The notes: a model not told the origin generated them from the letters alone. A stretch of DNA of 64,000 bases from Fundidesulfovibrio agrisoli (GCF_022808715.1 NZ_JAKZKX010000007.1:96199-160198), one strand, 5' to 3'. Positions 1 through 8,690 are shown, numbered from the stretch's first letter. Made by a program: numbers and translations.

Positions 1-88
1 ACCAGGCGCGCAACCTAAACAGTGGCCGTGTGAGCAGACATCCACGCCACGGGCCCCCCCGCTCCAAGCTTTATAAGCTCAAGGGGGA

Positions 89-670
89 TCAGTCCGCGTC
101 GAGGATGCCGGTCTTGCCCAGCAGGATCTTCCTGGTCAGCTTGCCCGCCTCGTAATTGGTCTCCTTCCACCAGAACCAGCCCGAGGTGTTGGCGTTGAGC
201 GGAATTTCATAGATCCGGGTGGTCCTGCCCTGGTTCTGGTCATAGTAGGCGCAGGCCACGGCCACGAAGCGGGCATTCTCAGCGCGGTCCAGGCGCAGCG
301 TCTCGCTGGAGCCCGGCTGCACCTTCACGCGCTGCGCGCCCACCACGCTGGAGTCGAACTCGCGGCATTCCACCAGGCTGGAGACCCCCGTGGGGCTGGC
401 GGCCAGATCCTTGAAGGCGGCCGGGCTGGCGAGCTGGTACACGCACACGTCCAGGGGGTGGGCCGCTCCGCCGTATTCATTGAGGAAAGGGTCCGCCGTG
501 AGGGTCAGCTCCAGGGCTTTGGGCGCGTAGCTCCAGTTGCCGGCTTCGGGGCTGTAGGAGGGCTCGGCCTTCTGCGGGGCGGCGGTTGGCCCCCCAGTTC
601 CGCATCCGGCGCTGAAAGCGGAGAACGCCACCAGGGCCAGCATCGCCATGAGTGTCAACAGCTTGCGCAT
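89..670 (-). CDS. Putative lipoprotein, function unknown
   Basis: The 193-residue product starts with a short basic segment and a hydrophobic stretch ending in a lipobox (SAGC, Cys at about residue 23), so it should be exported and lipid-anchored. The mature part contains several Tyr/Trp-rich stretches and two internal cysteines (DVCVYQL and VECREF). The spread of hydrophobic strands resembles small beta-sandwich lipoproteins such as those tied to type VI secretion (TssJ-like: 'LTLTADPFLNEY...HPLDVCVYQL'), but no other secretion genes are in view, so that is only a suggestion. A clear GGGAGG ribosome site precedes the ATG. It is transcribed alone, leftward, with a TTGACA -35 candidate upstream. 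Confidence 0.8.
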   Translation of the reverse strand: MRKLLTLMAMLALVAFSAFSAGCGTGGPTAAPQKAEPSYSPEAGNWSYAPKALELTLTADPFLNEYGGAAHPLDVCVYQLASPAAFKDLAASPTGVSSLVECREFDSSVVGAQRVKVQPGSSETLRLDRAENARFVAVACAYYDQNQGRTTRIYEIPLNANTSGWFWWKETNYEAGKLTRKILLGKTGILDAD

Positions 671-947
671 TCATTCCTCCCTTGGATCAGCGGGACTCAA
701 CATCGCCAGGCGGCACAATGTCAAGGCCCGGCCCCGCCGGGCGCCGGGCCGTGGGATCGACGGGTGATGCTCGCCCTGCCCCCCGCCGCGCCGGACGCCG
801 GACCGGAGGCACGGGGGGCCGCAAACAGGCCTGCTTGAGCAAACTTCTCTATGATTCATCAATGTTACGCCTCATAACCAGCCAGAGTGTGGACGCAGCG
901 GCCACTGCTCCTCAAGATGAAAATAATAGCATAAAGACAATTAGGTC
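671..947. other. Gene-free divergent intergenic region
   Basis: This stretch separates the lipoprotein (minus) from the RRM gene (plus). It holds a GC-rich inverted repeat (GGCCCGG at 725-731 and CCGGGCC at 744-750) and turns AT-rich after about 840. I see no convincing gene; short open frames here have no ribosome sites or family resemblance. Confidence 0.6.
719..724 (-). promoter_or_regulatory. Candidate -35 box for the lipoprotein gene
   Basis: On the minus strand a perfect TTGACA lies about 50 bp before the lipoprotein ATG. The hexamer 16-17 bp downstream is a poor -10 match, so this is only a candidate. Confidence 0.3.
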
Positions 948-975
948 TTGCCTTTCATTTTTTACTGGCTATATT
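948..975 (+). promoter_or_regulatory. Candidate sigma-70 promoter of the RRM gene
   Basis: TTGCCT (948-953) and TATATT (970-975) are separated by 16 bp inside an AT-rich stretch. They would give a leader of about 100 nt before the RRM start codon. Long leaders are common for cold-regulated RNA-binding proteins, but no riboswitch-like fold was recognised. Confidence 0.4.
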
Positions 976-1081
976 CCAGGCCTCAGCAACTCAACCAGCA
1001 TACATTTTCTTGATTCTTGGGCTTTCTTGTTACAGCTCCAAGCGATTTGAAATGACGTGCTACAAACAGGAGCAACAGCCC

Positions 1082-1369
1082 ATGTCCAAGAAACTCTATG
1101 TCGGCAATCTTTCCTTCAATACCACCGAAGACGAAATCCGCAACCAGTTCGCCACCTTCGGCGAAGTCATCAGCGTGAGCCTGATCACCGACCGCGAAAC
1201 CGGCCGCCTGCGCGGCTTCGGCTTCGTCGAGATGGACGACGAAGGCGCCCGCGCCGCCATCCAGGGCATGGACGGCAAGGACTTCGGCGGCCGCAACCTG
1301 AAGGTCAACGAGGCCCAGGACAAGCCCCGCTCCACCGGCGGACGCGGCGGCTACGGCGGCCGCTGGTAG
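1082..1369 (+). CDS. RNA-binding protein with a single RRM domain
   Basis: This 95-residue protein is almost entirely one RNA recognition motif. RNP2 is KLYVGNL near the N-terminus and RNP1 is RGFGFVEM near residue 45. A short Gly/Arg-rich tail (TGGRGGYGG) follows. Such small bacterial RRM proteins bind single-stranded RNA and are often cold-induced, from family knowledge. The open frame extends upstream, but the ATG at 1082 is preceded by AGGAG at suitable spacing and begins exactly at the conserved domain start. It is monocistronic, with a strong terminator about 35 bp after the stop. Confidence 0.93.
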   Translation: MSKKLYVGNLSFNTTEDEIRNQFATFGEVISVSLITDRETGRLRGFGFVEMDDEGARAAIQGMDGKDFGGRNLKVNEAQDKPRSTGGRGGYGGRW

Positions 1370-1404
1370 CACCGGCGCCCTTGCCGCCTGTCGGCAATGA
1401 TTCG

Positions 1405-1436
1405 AAAAGGCCAGGACGTGTTCCTGGCCTTTTTTG
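1405..1436 (+). terminator. Rho-independent terminator of the RRM gene
   Basis: An AAAAGGCCAGGA arm pairs with TCCTGGCCTTTT across a short loop and is followed by a T-run. Confidence 0.88.
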
Positions 1437-1599
1437 TTTCCGCCGGCGGGGAGCCCCCGCCAGCAGAGCTTCGGCACGACAAATGCTTACATTGCGGAGG
1501 GATAAGGGAACGGCACAAAGCGGCGCACATGTAACCCGCGCCCGGCGGGTCGCGTCCTCCTTGGCAGGGGGCCGTCCCGCCCCTGAGGAGGTTTTCACC

Positions 1600-1791
1600 A
1601 TGCACACGCCGCCCAAGGCGCTGGAACTGCGTTTTCTCGTGCCGCCGCACCTTGAGGAGGCCGCGCGCAAGGCCATCGCGCCCTACGCGGTGGAGGAGCG
1701 CGCCCCCGACCCCGCCAGGCTGGCCTCCCCGGCAAGCCCCAAGCGCTGCCTGCTCAGCGGCCAGGAGCTGGCGGAGCTGCTGGGCGACTAA
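1600..1791 (+). CDS. Small unknown protein (63 aa)
   Basis: A strong GAGGAGG ribosome site precedes the ATG by about 8 nt, which is the main reason to believe this short gene. The product has no signal peptide or membrane segment. It has an amphipathic central helix (PHLEEAARKAIAPYAV) and ends in a short LSGQELAELLGD helix with one Cys. I do not recognise a family. It runs toward the convergent glycosyltransferase gene, whose stop codon is 2 bp away, and a longer in-frame extension upstream has no ribosome site. Confidence 0.65.
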   Translation: MHTPPKALELRFLVPPHLEEAARKAIAPYAVEERAPDPARLASPASPKRCLLSGQELAELLGD

Positions 1792-1793
1792 GC

Positions 1794-3038
1794 CTAGCCG
1801 GCCAATTCCCGGTAGAGGGCCTCCAGCTCCGCCGCCTCTTCGGCAACATTCTTGCCCCGTGGGATTGAAGCCGCGAGGGACTCCAGCAATCCCGGCTCGC
1901 CGCGCATCCTGCGGATGGCCCGCGCCAATCCTTGCGCGTCGCCATTTGCGAAGAGCAGGCCCCACCTCCCGAAACCGAGCATCTCTGGCACGCCGCCCAC
2001 GTCCGAGGCCGCCACGGGCACCCGCGCGGCCAGGCACTCCGACACCACCAGGGGCGTGTTCTCGCTGCGCGAGGGCATGACCACCGCGTCCGCCGCCGAG
2101 AGGATGCGTTCCAGGTCCGCCGGGCCGTAGCCCCCGTGCCAGGCCGCCCCGCCCGGCGGATGCGCCCGCTGCAGGCGCTCCACGTAGTCCGGCACGCAGG
2201 GGATGCCGTGAACGTCCAGGGTCACGCCCTCCCAGCCCAGGATGTCCAGGGCCTCGAAGACCACGTCCAGCCCTTTGGCCGGGGCCACGATGCCCATGTA
2301 GGCCAGCCGGAGCGGGCCGCCCGCGCGCCTTGGCCGCGCGACCGGTCCCAGCGGGCGTTGCCCTAGCGGTATGCGCCGGAACATGCGCGGCGCGAGCCCC
2401 TGGCGGCGCAAACGCTCCTCCTGGAAGCCGGCCAGGCTCACCACGCAATCAAGGCCCGCCACGACCCGCCGAAGGTGTTCGCGGCGGGCCGCGAAGCATG
2501 ATTCCAAGGCTTCCATATCGCGGGAGAGCGCGCCGCCCGGCCTGCGCTCGGCGAAGCAGCGGGCGCAGTCGCGCGGCTGCGGGGCCTGGTGGGCGCAGGG
2601 CGTCATGTCCGCGTGCAGGAAGTGCGGCTGCTCGCAGACCAGCCAGAGGTCGTGCAGGGTCAGCAGCGCGGGGATTCCCTCCCGCCGCGCCGCGTCCGCC
2701 AGGGAGGCCGAAAGGTCGAAGAAGTGGTGGAAATGCACGATATCCGGCCGCTCGGCGCGCAGGAACTCGGCGAAGCGCCGCCCGGACTCGGGGTTGTCGT
2801 GGGCCAGGGCGAAGGCCGCCGCGTCCCGGTCCGGCGGGGGCGGGTCCAGCTCCAGGCGCGCCACCCTGAGCCCCTGCGCCTCCTCGAACACGAGGCCGCC
2901 GCCCCTCGAGCGCCGGGGGCACAGGGCCAGCACCTCGTGCCCGCGCCGCGTGAGCTCCAGGGCCACGTCCAGGGTGTGCAGCTGGGTGCCGCCGATCTCA
3001 TGCGGGGGCATGCCGTGGGCCACCATGAGTATCTTCAT
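1794..3038 (-). CDS. Glycosyltransferase, GT4 family (GT-B fold)
   Basis: The 414-residue protein has a typical GT-B layout. The N-terminal half begins KILMVAHGMPPHEIGGTQ, the usual acceptor-domain start with a glycine loop. The C-terminal half carries the nucleotide-sugar site signature MPSRSENTPLVVSECLA (about residues 315-331), matching the E-x7-E motif of GT4 enzymes. Several cysteines around residues 150-175 (PCAHQ, DCARC) are unusual for the family and might bind a metal or be disulfides. It is the last gene of a leftward operon, 9 bp after the B12-type radical SAM gene. Donor and acceptor cannot be read from sequence; the context says surface glycan. Confidence 0.9.
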   Translation of the reverse strand: MKILMVAHGMPPHEIGGTQLHTLDVALELTRRGHEVLALCPRRSRGGGLVFEEAQGLRVARLELDPPPPDRDAAAFALAHDNPESGRRFAEFLRAERPDIVHFHHFFDLSASLADAARREGIPALLTLHDLWLVCEQPHFLHADMTPCAHQAPQPRDCARCFAERRPGGALSRDMEALESCFAARREHLRRVVAGLDCVVSLAGFQEERLRRQGLAPRMFRRIPLGQRPLGPVARPRRAGGPLRLAYMGIVAPAKGLDVVFEALDILGWEGVTLDVHGIPCVPDYVERLQRAHPPGGAAWHGGYGPADLERILSAADAVVMPSRSENTPLVVSECLAARVPVAASDVGGVPEMLGFGRWGLLFANGDAQGLARAIRRMRGEPGLLESLAASIPRGKNVAEEAAELEALYRELAG

Positions 3039-3047
3039 GCCCTGCCC

Positions 3048-4445
3048 CTATGCGTGTTCCCGGTTGTAGGCGTCCACGAAGGCCTCCATCTCCCCGGCAA
3101 GCTCCCGGAAGCGCTCCCGGGGGATGTTCTTGCAGAAGCAGTTGCTCGGGCTCTGGTGGTTGTAGAGCGACACGTCGAACCCTTCGTCCACCAGCCCGAG
3201 CCGCCTGCACTCCTCGAAGGCCTCGGTGCCGGGATAGGGCGTGAACACCGAGTAGATGATCTGGTCGCTGCCGATGCTCTGCATCAGCTCGAACGTGTCG
3301 CGCAGAGTCTCTTCCGTCTCCAGGGCGAAACCGGCCATGAAGAAGGTCAGCAGGCGGACCCCGTGGCGCTTCACCGTGGCCGCCGCGCGGCGGGACTGCT
3401 CCACGGTGATGCCCTTGCGGATGTGGCGCAGGATGCCGTCGTTGCCGGATTCGATGCCCAGCAGCACCGCCGCGCATCCGGCGGCGCGCATGGCCGCCAT
3501 GACCTCGTCGTCCACCAGGCGGACCGACAGCTCGCAGCTCCAGGTGAGGCCCGAGCCCGCGATGGCTTTGCACAGGGCCAGCAGGTGGGGCTTGCCCACC
3601 CCGAAGGTGTCGTCCTCGAAGTGCACGTGCTTGAGGCCCAGCGCGGCCAGGGCCGCAAGCTCTGCGGCCACGTTGCCCGGGGAGCGCAGGCGCGGCCTGC
3701 GGCTCCAGATGTAGCGCGAGCCGCAGTACTGGCAATCGAAGGGGCAGCCGCGCGTGGCGAACACGAAGCCGAAGGCCTCGCGCGGGTAGCGGGCGTGGTC
3801 CACCAGCACCTGCGGCGCGGCCGCGTGCGGGAAGGGCAGCGCGTCCAGATCCGCGATGGGGGCGCGGCGGCCCGATGAAGCGATGGTGCCGCCCTGGCGG
3901 AAGATAAGGCCCGGCACCCGCGAGAGCGGGCGGCCCTCGGCCAGGGCCTCCAGCAGGCCGGTGAGCGTTTCTTCGCCCTCCCCGATCACTGCCGCGTCGA
4001 TGGCGGGTTCGGAGAGGATGTCCGCCCCGGTCATGGAGGGGTGCGGCCCGCCCACGACGATGAACAGCTCAGGGTTCTGGTGCTTGGCAAGGCGCGCCAG
4101 CAGCCGGGCCGAGGCGCAGTTCTGCGACTTGACCGAGATGCCAAGCACCGCGGGATTCTCGCGGGCGATGGCCGCCAGGGTCTCGCGCCAGATGGGGGCC
4201 TCGGGGTCGGCCAGGTTGGCCCGGTAGCGCCGGTAGCCCTCGCCCGCCAGCACGGCGTGGCTGGTGGGGCCGGGGGTCACCGTGGGGTCGAAGTCCGCGT
4301 TGAGCACGCGCACCGTCCACTGACCGCGCGAGGCGACGACGCCCGCCAGGTAACCCAGCCCCAGGGGCATGTTGCACAGCACCATCCCCGCCTCGTAGAG
4401 GCGGTAGAACGGCGGCTCAACGAGCAGCAGGCGTTTTTCCATCAT
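3048..4445 (-). CDS. B12-binding-type radical SAM protein
   Basis: About 465 residues. The N-terminal third is a Rossmann-like cobalamin-binding-type domain, with a VVGGPHPSM segment near residue 132 followed by VIGEGEETL, both typical of the class B radical SAM group. The classic DxHxxG B12 ligand motif is not evident. The radical SAM core follows with a [4Fe-4S] site CPFDCQYC near residue 236. Relatives perform methylations or rearrangements, or are of unknown function. The in-frame ATG at 4514 lies inside the intergenic repeat, so I prefer the ATG at 4445 (or the adjacent one at 4442), where the homologous N-terminal strand begins. No strong ribosome site is visible for either. Confidence 0.85.
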   Translation of the reverse strand: MMEKRLLLVEPPFYRLYEAGMVLCNMPLGLGYLAGVVASRGQWTVRVLNADFDPTVTPGPTSHAVLAGEGYRRYRANLADPEAPIWRETLAAIARENPAVLGISVKSQNCASARLLARLAKHQNPELFIVVGGPHPSMTGADILSEPAIDAAVIGEGEETLTGLLEALAEGRPLSRVPGLIFRQGGTIASSGRRAPIADLDALPFPHAAAPQVLVDHARYPREAFGFVFATRGCPFDCQYCGSRYIWSRRPRLRSPGNVAAELAALAALGLKHVHFEDDTFGVGKPHLLALCKAIAGSGLTWSCELSVRLVDDEVMAAMRAAGCAAVLLGIESGNDGILRHIRKGITVEQSRRAAATVKRHGVRLLTFFMAGFALETEETLRDTFELMQSIGSDQIIYSVFTPYPGTEAFEECRRLGLVDEGFDVSLYNHQSPSNCFCKNIPRERFRELAGEMEAFVDAYNREHA

Positions 4446-4471
4446 GTAACATCCATAATGAGGAGGAGAGG

Positions 4472-4541
4472 AGCCTCCGGCGGCCAGAGAGCCTTCGGCC
4501 CTCTGGACGCCCATTTAGCTTCGCGTTTGTCCGGCCACCAA
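4472..4541 (+). repeat. Intergenic palindromic repeat, copy A
   Basis: This is one of three related elements in the window (others at 8691-8756 and 42175-42240). Shared pieces in order are GCCTCCGGCGG, a stem-loop here built on CCAGAG...CTCTGG, and GCTTCGC followed by a GGCCACC tail. It lies between the preceding glycosyltransferase stop and the radical SAM start. Confidence 0.75.
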
Positions 4542-4547
4542 CAAATT

Positions 4548-5462
4548 TTAACCGCTCATGCCCTCAAGCGCCCGCCTGAAAAACTCGGCATAATCAAGCG
4601 CCTTCACGCGCCAGTCGAAGGCCCGCACAGCCTCCCGCGCTGCCGCGCCCATGGCCGCCAGCCGGGCGCGGTCCCGCGCCAGCTCCCGCACGACCTCCTC
4701 GAAGGCGTCCGCCCGGCGCTCCACGATGAAGGCGCTCTCCCCGTGGCGCAGGTACTCCGGCACGGTGCCGTTGTCCGTGGTGACGATGCCCCGGCCCGAG
4801 GCCGCCGCCTCCAGCAGGGAGTTGTTGCTGCCCTCCGTGAGCGAGGCGCAGCAGTACACGTCGATCCCCGCGTAGAAGCCGGGCATCTCCTCAAGCGACA
4901 GCATCCGCTCCCCCAGGCCGCAGGTGGCCAGGGCCACGCCCGCGAGCCCCCCCAGCCCGTCCAAGATCCCGCAGCCCTTGTCGCCGGGGCTCTGGCGGTT
5001 GCCCGCCCAGCCAAGGCGCAGCGGTCCGCCGTGCGCCCCCGGGGCGCTAGCGGGCGCGAACAGCTCCAGGTCAACCCCGTGGGTCACGTAGGCCACGCCC
5101 GGCAGGTGCAGGGCGAAAATATCCGCCAGCCTGCGCGACACGGCGTGCACCGCCCCGAAGCGCTCCTCCAGGATCGGCGCGAGCCCGGCCGCGCCCATGG
5201 CCTCCCAGGCCACGTGGGAGCGAATGCCCGCGACGTTGCGCTCCCGCCTGCGCACCAGCTCCGGGCGGGCCAGGTTCCACTCCAGGGCGTAGACGAGGTC
5301 GTATTCGGCCTCGTCGTAGGGCTGCTGGTCCCAGTAGTAATGGGGCACGAACTCGAAGCGTTCGCCCAGAAAACGGCGCAGGGCGGAAACGTGGCGATCG
5401 AAGATCCAGCCGCGCTGGTCCGCGATACACAGTATGCGCGGTCGCGAGTTCGGGTCGCTCAT
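4548..5462 (-). CDS. Glycosyltransferase, GT4-like
   Basis: A 304-residue protein with GT-B features. It opens RILCIADQRGWIFDRH, has a central THGVDLELF acceptor/donor hinge, and carries the donor-site signature ASLTEGSNNSLLEAAASG near residue 225, which aligns with the GT4 E-x7-E region. It is short for the family, with a reduced N-terminal domain. The frame is open much further upstream, but the ATG at 5462 overlaps the asnB-like stop codon by 4 nt (ATGA), which fits the overlap habit of this island. It probably adds a sugar to the island's product. Confidence 0.85.
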   Translation of the reverse strand: MSDPNSRPRILCIADQRGWIFDRHVSALRRFLGERFEFVPHYYWDQQPYDEAEYDLVYALEWNLARPELVRRRERNVAGIRSHVAWEAMGAAGLAPILEERFGAVHAVSRRLADIFALHLPGVAYVTHGVDLELFAPASAPGAHGGPLRLGWAGNRQSPGDKGCGILDGLGGLAGVALATCGLGERMLSLEEMPGFYAGIDVYCCASLTEGSNNSLLEAAASGRGIVTTDNGTVPEYLRHGESAFIVERRADAFEEVVRELARDRARLAAMGAAAREAVRAFDWRVKALDYAEFFRRALEGMSG

Positions 5463-7291
5463 GCGTACTCCAGGCCCGGGTGGACCACGTTCCAAAGGCC
5501 GAAAACCGTGAGCAGCCAGAGGATGCCGGAAAGGTCGTATTCCGGAGTGTGGCGCGCCAGGTAGTCCTCGATGCACCGGCGGGAGAAGAGTTCCTCCAGC
5601 CGGGAGGACGGCTCGCCCAGCAGGCCGCGCAACATGGCGGAGGCCTCGCGCCCGGGCAGGAACCAGTGTTCGCGCGGGATGGCGAAGCCCTGCTTGGGCC
5701 GCAGCACGAACTCCGGCGAAAAACCCTCGGCCAGAAGCAGCCGCTTGAGCACGGCCTTGCCGCCCAGGCCCTCGCGGAACCGTTGCGCCAGCGGCAGGCG
5801 GCGGGCCACGTCCAATACCTGGGGGTCCAGAAGTGGCGGGCGCACCTCCAGGGCGTGGGCCATGGAGGCCATGTCCACCTTGGTCAGGATGTCGCCGGGC
5901 AGGTAGGTGCGCATGTCCATGCATTGGGCGTGGGCCAGGGCGTCAAAGCCGCAGCTGCGCCGGGCGGCCTCGGCGTAGGCATGACAAGGCTCGTCCAGGA
6001 AGCCCCGGAACTCGGGCCGCCAGAGGGGCTCGCGGAAGGGGCGCGGCGTGGTCAGGACGTGCTTCTCCCACGGCGTGGGGCCGCAGCCGGGCCGCTCACC
6101 CGAGGCCAGCCAGTTGGCGTAGGTGTGGTAGCCGCCGAAGGCCTCGTCCCCGCCGTCGCCCGAGAGCGCCACGGTGACGCCCTGCCGCGCGGACCGGCAG
6201 AGCAGCCACGTCGGCAGGATGGAGCTGTCCCCGAAGGGTTGGCCCTGCGAGGCGGCCAGCCCCGGCAGCAGGGCCAGCATGTCCTCGGCAACGATGGTCT
6301 CGTGCAGCTCCGGCCCGAGGATTTTCGCGGCCTGGCGGGCGTACTCCAGCTCGCTGGCGCTGGCCTGCTCGAAGCCCACGGCGAAGGCCGGGAGCGGCCC
6401 TTCGACGCTCCGGCGGGCGGCCCAGGCCACCAGGGTGGAGTCCACCCCGCCGGAGAGCAGCAGCCCCAGCGGCACGTCGGAGACCATCTGCGCGGACACG
6501 GCCCCGCACACCGCCTCGGACACGGCCTTGAGCGCGGCGGCGTCATCCTCCAGGGCCGGGTCGGGCTCGAAACCGGGGTCGTGCCAGCGGTGGGGCTCCT
6601 CCAGCCGGAAATCGCGTATCCCCCCTGCCCCGTCCGGGCCGCAGCCCGCGAACGTGGCCGAGAGGGAGCAGCCCGGCTCCAGGCTGTGGACGCCCTCGAA
6701 GATGGTCATGGGCGCGGGGATGTACTGGTAGCGCAGATAATGCTCCACGGCACGCAGGCTGGCGCGCGGCGCGGGTTCTTGCAGAGTGCCCAGGGCGTCC
6801 AGTTCGGAGGCGAAGGCGACGCCGCCCGCCAACGGCCTGTAATACAGCGGCTTGATCCCCAGGCCGTCGCGGGCCAGCAGCAGCTCGCCGCGCCGGAAGT
6901 CCACCAGGGCGAAGGCGAACATGCCGCGCAACCTGGGCAGGCAGCCACGGCCCCAGGCCTGCCAGGCCAGGAGCACGGCCTCGGTGTCGCTGCGGGTGCG
7001 GGCCTCAAGGCCCATACCCGCAAGCTCCGCGAACAGCTCCCGATGATTGTAGATTTCCCCGTTGCAGACCACCCAGGCCGAGCGATCCGCGCTGGGCATG
7101 GGCTGGGCTCCGCCCTCGCGGTCGATCACGGCCAGCCTTCTCTGGCCAAGTGCCAGCCATGCGGGGGAGCCGAACAGGCGCAGCCCCTCGCCGTCGGGGC
7201 CGCGATGGGCCAGCGCGCCGGTCATGGCGGCGATTTCCCCGCGCGTGGGGGGCGTTCCCGTGGAACGCAGCACTCCGGCGACGCCGCACAT
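5459..7291 (-). CDS. asnB: Asparagine synthase-type glutamine amidotransferase (first copy)
   Basis: The 610-residue protein begins MCGVAG, so after Met removal Cys2 is the N-terminal nucleophile of a class II glutaminase. HRGPDGEG and the NGEIYNHRELF segment confirm that domain. The C-terminal synthetase domain has the pyrophosphate loop LSGGVDST near residue 280 and SGDGGDEAFGGY. The family uses glutamine and ATP to amidate a carboxylate. In glycan clusters such paralogs are thought to amidate uronic acids or other acidic sugars rather than make asparagine. It overlaps the downstream glycosyltransferase by 4 nt and follows the epimerase by 7 nt. A second copy lies at 19090-20982. Confidence 0.92.
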   Translation of the reverse strand: MCGVAGVLRSTGTPPTRGEIAAMTGALAHRGPDGEGLRLFGSPAWLALGQRRLAVIDREGGAQPMPSADRSAWVVCNGEIYNHRELFAELAGMGLEARTRSDTEAVLLAWQAWGRGCLPRLRGMFAFALVDFRRGELLLARDGLGIKPLYYRPLAGGVAFASELDALGTLQEPAPRASLRAVEHYLRYQYIPAPMTIFEGVHSLEPGCSLSATFAGCGPDGAGGIRDFRLEEPHRWHDPGFEPDPALEDDAAALKAVSEAVCGAVSAQMVSDVPLGLLLSGGVDSTLVAWAARRSVEGPLPAFAVGFEQASASELEYARQAAKILGPELHETIVAEDMLALLPGLAASQGQPFGDSSILPTWLLCRSARQGVTVALSGDGGDEAFGGYHTYANWLASGERPGCGPTPWEKHVLTTPRPFREPLWRPEFRGFLDEPCHAYAEAARRSCGFDALAHAQCMDMRTYLPGDILTKVDMASMAHALEVRPPLLDPQVLDVARRLPLAQRFREGLGGKAVLKRLLLAEGFSPEFVLRPKQGFAIPREHWFLPGREASAMLRGLLGEPSSRLEELFSRRCIEDYLARHTPEYDLSGILWLLTVFGLWNVVHPGLEYA

Positions 7292-7298
7292 GGCCCGG

Positions 7299-8282
7299 CT
7301 AGGCCCTTCCCGCCTTGGCGGCCTCGCGCCATGCGATGAGCCGGGCCAGGCCCTGGCGCAGGTCGTCCGTGGCCGTGAATCCCAGATCGCGCCGGGCCTT
7401 CTCGGGGCAGCCCACGCGGTTCTTCACGAAAGTCTGGCCGCCCTCCTGATATTCGATGCCGGTCTTGGCCCCGGTGATCTCCAGCACGATCTCGGCCAGT
7501 TCCCTAAGCGAAGTCTTCCTGCCCGTGCCCACGTTGTAGAAGGCGTCGCTGGCGTCGGCCTTCATGGCCAGCAGGTTGGCGCGGGCGCAGTCCGCCACGG
7601 AGACGAAATCGTAGGACTGGCTGCCGTCGCCGAAGAGCACCGGGGGCAGGCCCTGGTCGATGCGGTCGAGCATGCGCATGATGACCGCGATGTAGGCCCC
7701 TTTGTAGTCCTGCCGGGGGCCGTAGACGTTCATGTAGCGCAGGCCCACGTAGTCGAAGTGCTGGGGCGTGCCCTTGTAGCGGTGGTGCAGGGCGCGGCAG
7801 AAGTGCTCGCCCGCGATCTTGGTGGCCCCGTAGAAGGTCTTGTTTGCGTAGGGGTGGTCCTCGGCCATGGGTTCGCTGACGGCGTCGCCGTAGACCGAAG
7901 CGGACGAGGAGTAGACCAGTCTGCGCACGCCGTTGGCCAGCATGGCCTCCAGCACGTTGAAGGTTCCCGCCACGTTCACCTCGAAGGCGGAGCGGGGGTA
8001 GTCCTGGCAGTGGAGCAGCCAGAGCGCGGCCAGGTGGAACACGCCGTCCACGCCTTTCATGGCCGCGTCCAGGATGTCGCGGTGCATGAGCTCGCCGCCG
8101 AGTTCGAAGATTTTCACCCGGGGGTCGCGGAGGGCGTTCTCCAGGTTGGCGCGGGTGCCGCGCGTGAAGTTGTCGAAGACGCGGATTTCGGCCACGTCCT
8201 CGGCGGTGAGCTGGTCCACCAGGTGGGAGCCGATGAAGCCAGCCCCGCCGATGACCAGGAGGCGCTTGCCTTTGATGTCCAT
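7299..8282 (-). CDS. NAD-dependent sugar-nucleotide epimerase/dehydratase (extended SDR)
   Basis: The 327-residue protein has the Rossmann motif GGAGFIGSHL at the N-terminus, the SSSASVYGD strand, and the catalytic YGATK (YxxxK) of extended SDRs. LRYMNVYGPRQ and the YNVGTG segment are typical of UDP-hexose 4-epimerases and related dehydratases. The exact substrate is not determined. The frame can start at a GTG nine nt upstream, but GGAG lies 9 nt before the ATG at 8282, making that start better. It leads the short leftward operon with asnB and two glycosyltransferases. Confidence 0.9.
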   Translation of the reverse strand: MDIKGKRLLVIGGAGFIGSHLVDQLTAEDVAEIRVFDNFTRGTRANLENALRDPRVKIFELGGELMHRDILDAAMKGVDGVFHLAALWLLHCQDYPRSAFEVNVAGTFNVLEAMLANGVRRLVYSSSASVYGDAVSEPMAEDHPYANKTFYGATKIAGEHFCRALHHRYKGTPQHFDYVGLRYMNVYGPRQDYKGAYIAVIMRMLDRIDQGLPPVLFGDGSQSYDFVSVADCARANLLAMKADASDAFYNVGTGRKTSLRELAEIVLEITGAKTGIEYQEGGQTFVKNRVGCPEKARRDLGFTATDDLRQGLARLIAWREAAKAGRA

Positions 8283-8690
8283 TGTATTCACTCCGTCGCC
8301 GCGCGGGGCGCGGCGTAATCAGCGTATCTTGTACCGACTCCCGGTAGGAGGAGACGGTGGCTTTGTCCTATTCCGGCTCCCGCTGTGGCCTCCCCGGCCG
8401 TGAGCCGTCGGATATATTTGAAGAATATCCTAGGCTCCCGGACGGCGAGGCCACAGCGGGAGCCAACACGGTTCATCGCGGCAAGGCAATACAGTCCTCT
8501 TGTGCGGGGAGCCAATCCTCTCATCGCAACCGAGTGGGAAAGTCCCTGGTTTGGCGGGAACGATCCCAACTCATTGCGGCCAATCAACAAAGCCTTTGCG
8601 GATGGAGCCACCACGTTGCCTGCTGCGAGCCGAAATGCAATCTTGCCTGGCATCTGGGCCGAATGGGTGATTCCCCCTGACCCGTGAGGG
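8283..8690. other. Gene-poor gap with a large hairpin and possible gene remnant
   Basis: This stretch is lower in GC than its surroundings and separates two leftward operons, so it should hold the promoter for the epimerase operon. A large hairpin fills 8375-8464. From about 8470 to 8680 both strands stay open but show no ribosome site, no recognisable domain and odd codon use. I read this as non-coding or a decayed fragment rather than a gene. Confidence 0.5.
8375..8464. repeat. Large inverted repeat (18-bp perfect outer arms)
   Basis: GGCTCCCGCTGTGGCCTC (8375-8392) is exactly complementary to 8447-8464. Inside, a second imperfect pairing continues (GCCGTGAGCC...GGATAT against ATATCCTAGGCTCCCGGACGGC), leaving a small loop around ATTTGAAG. 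Both strands can fold into a hairpin of about 90 nt. It could be a strong structured terminator, a leader structure or a MITE-like relic. Confidence 0.8.

Noticed and set aside
5480..7339. Long plus-strand open frame (over 600 codons) opposite the first asnB
   Set aside because: A GC-rich antisense shadow: no ribosome site, no domain, and the minus strand carries a textbook protein.
8385..8687. 100-codon plus-strand frame and an opposing 156-codon frame in the gap
   Set aside because: No ribosome site, no family resemblance, both begin in or near the hairpin; possible decayed gene but not supportable as a gene.
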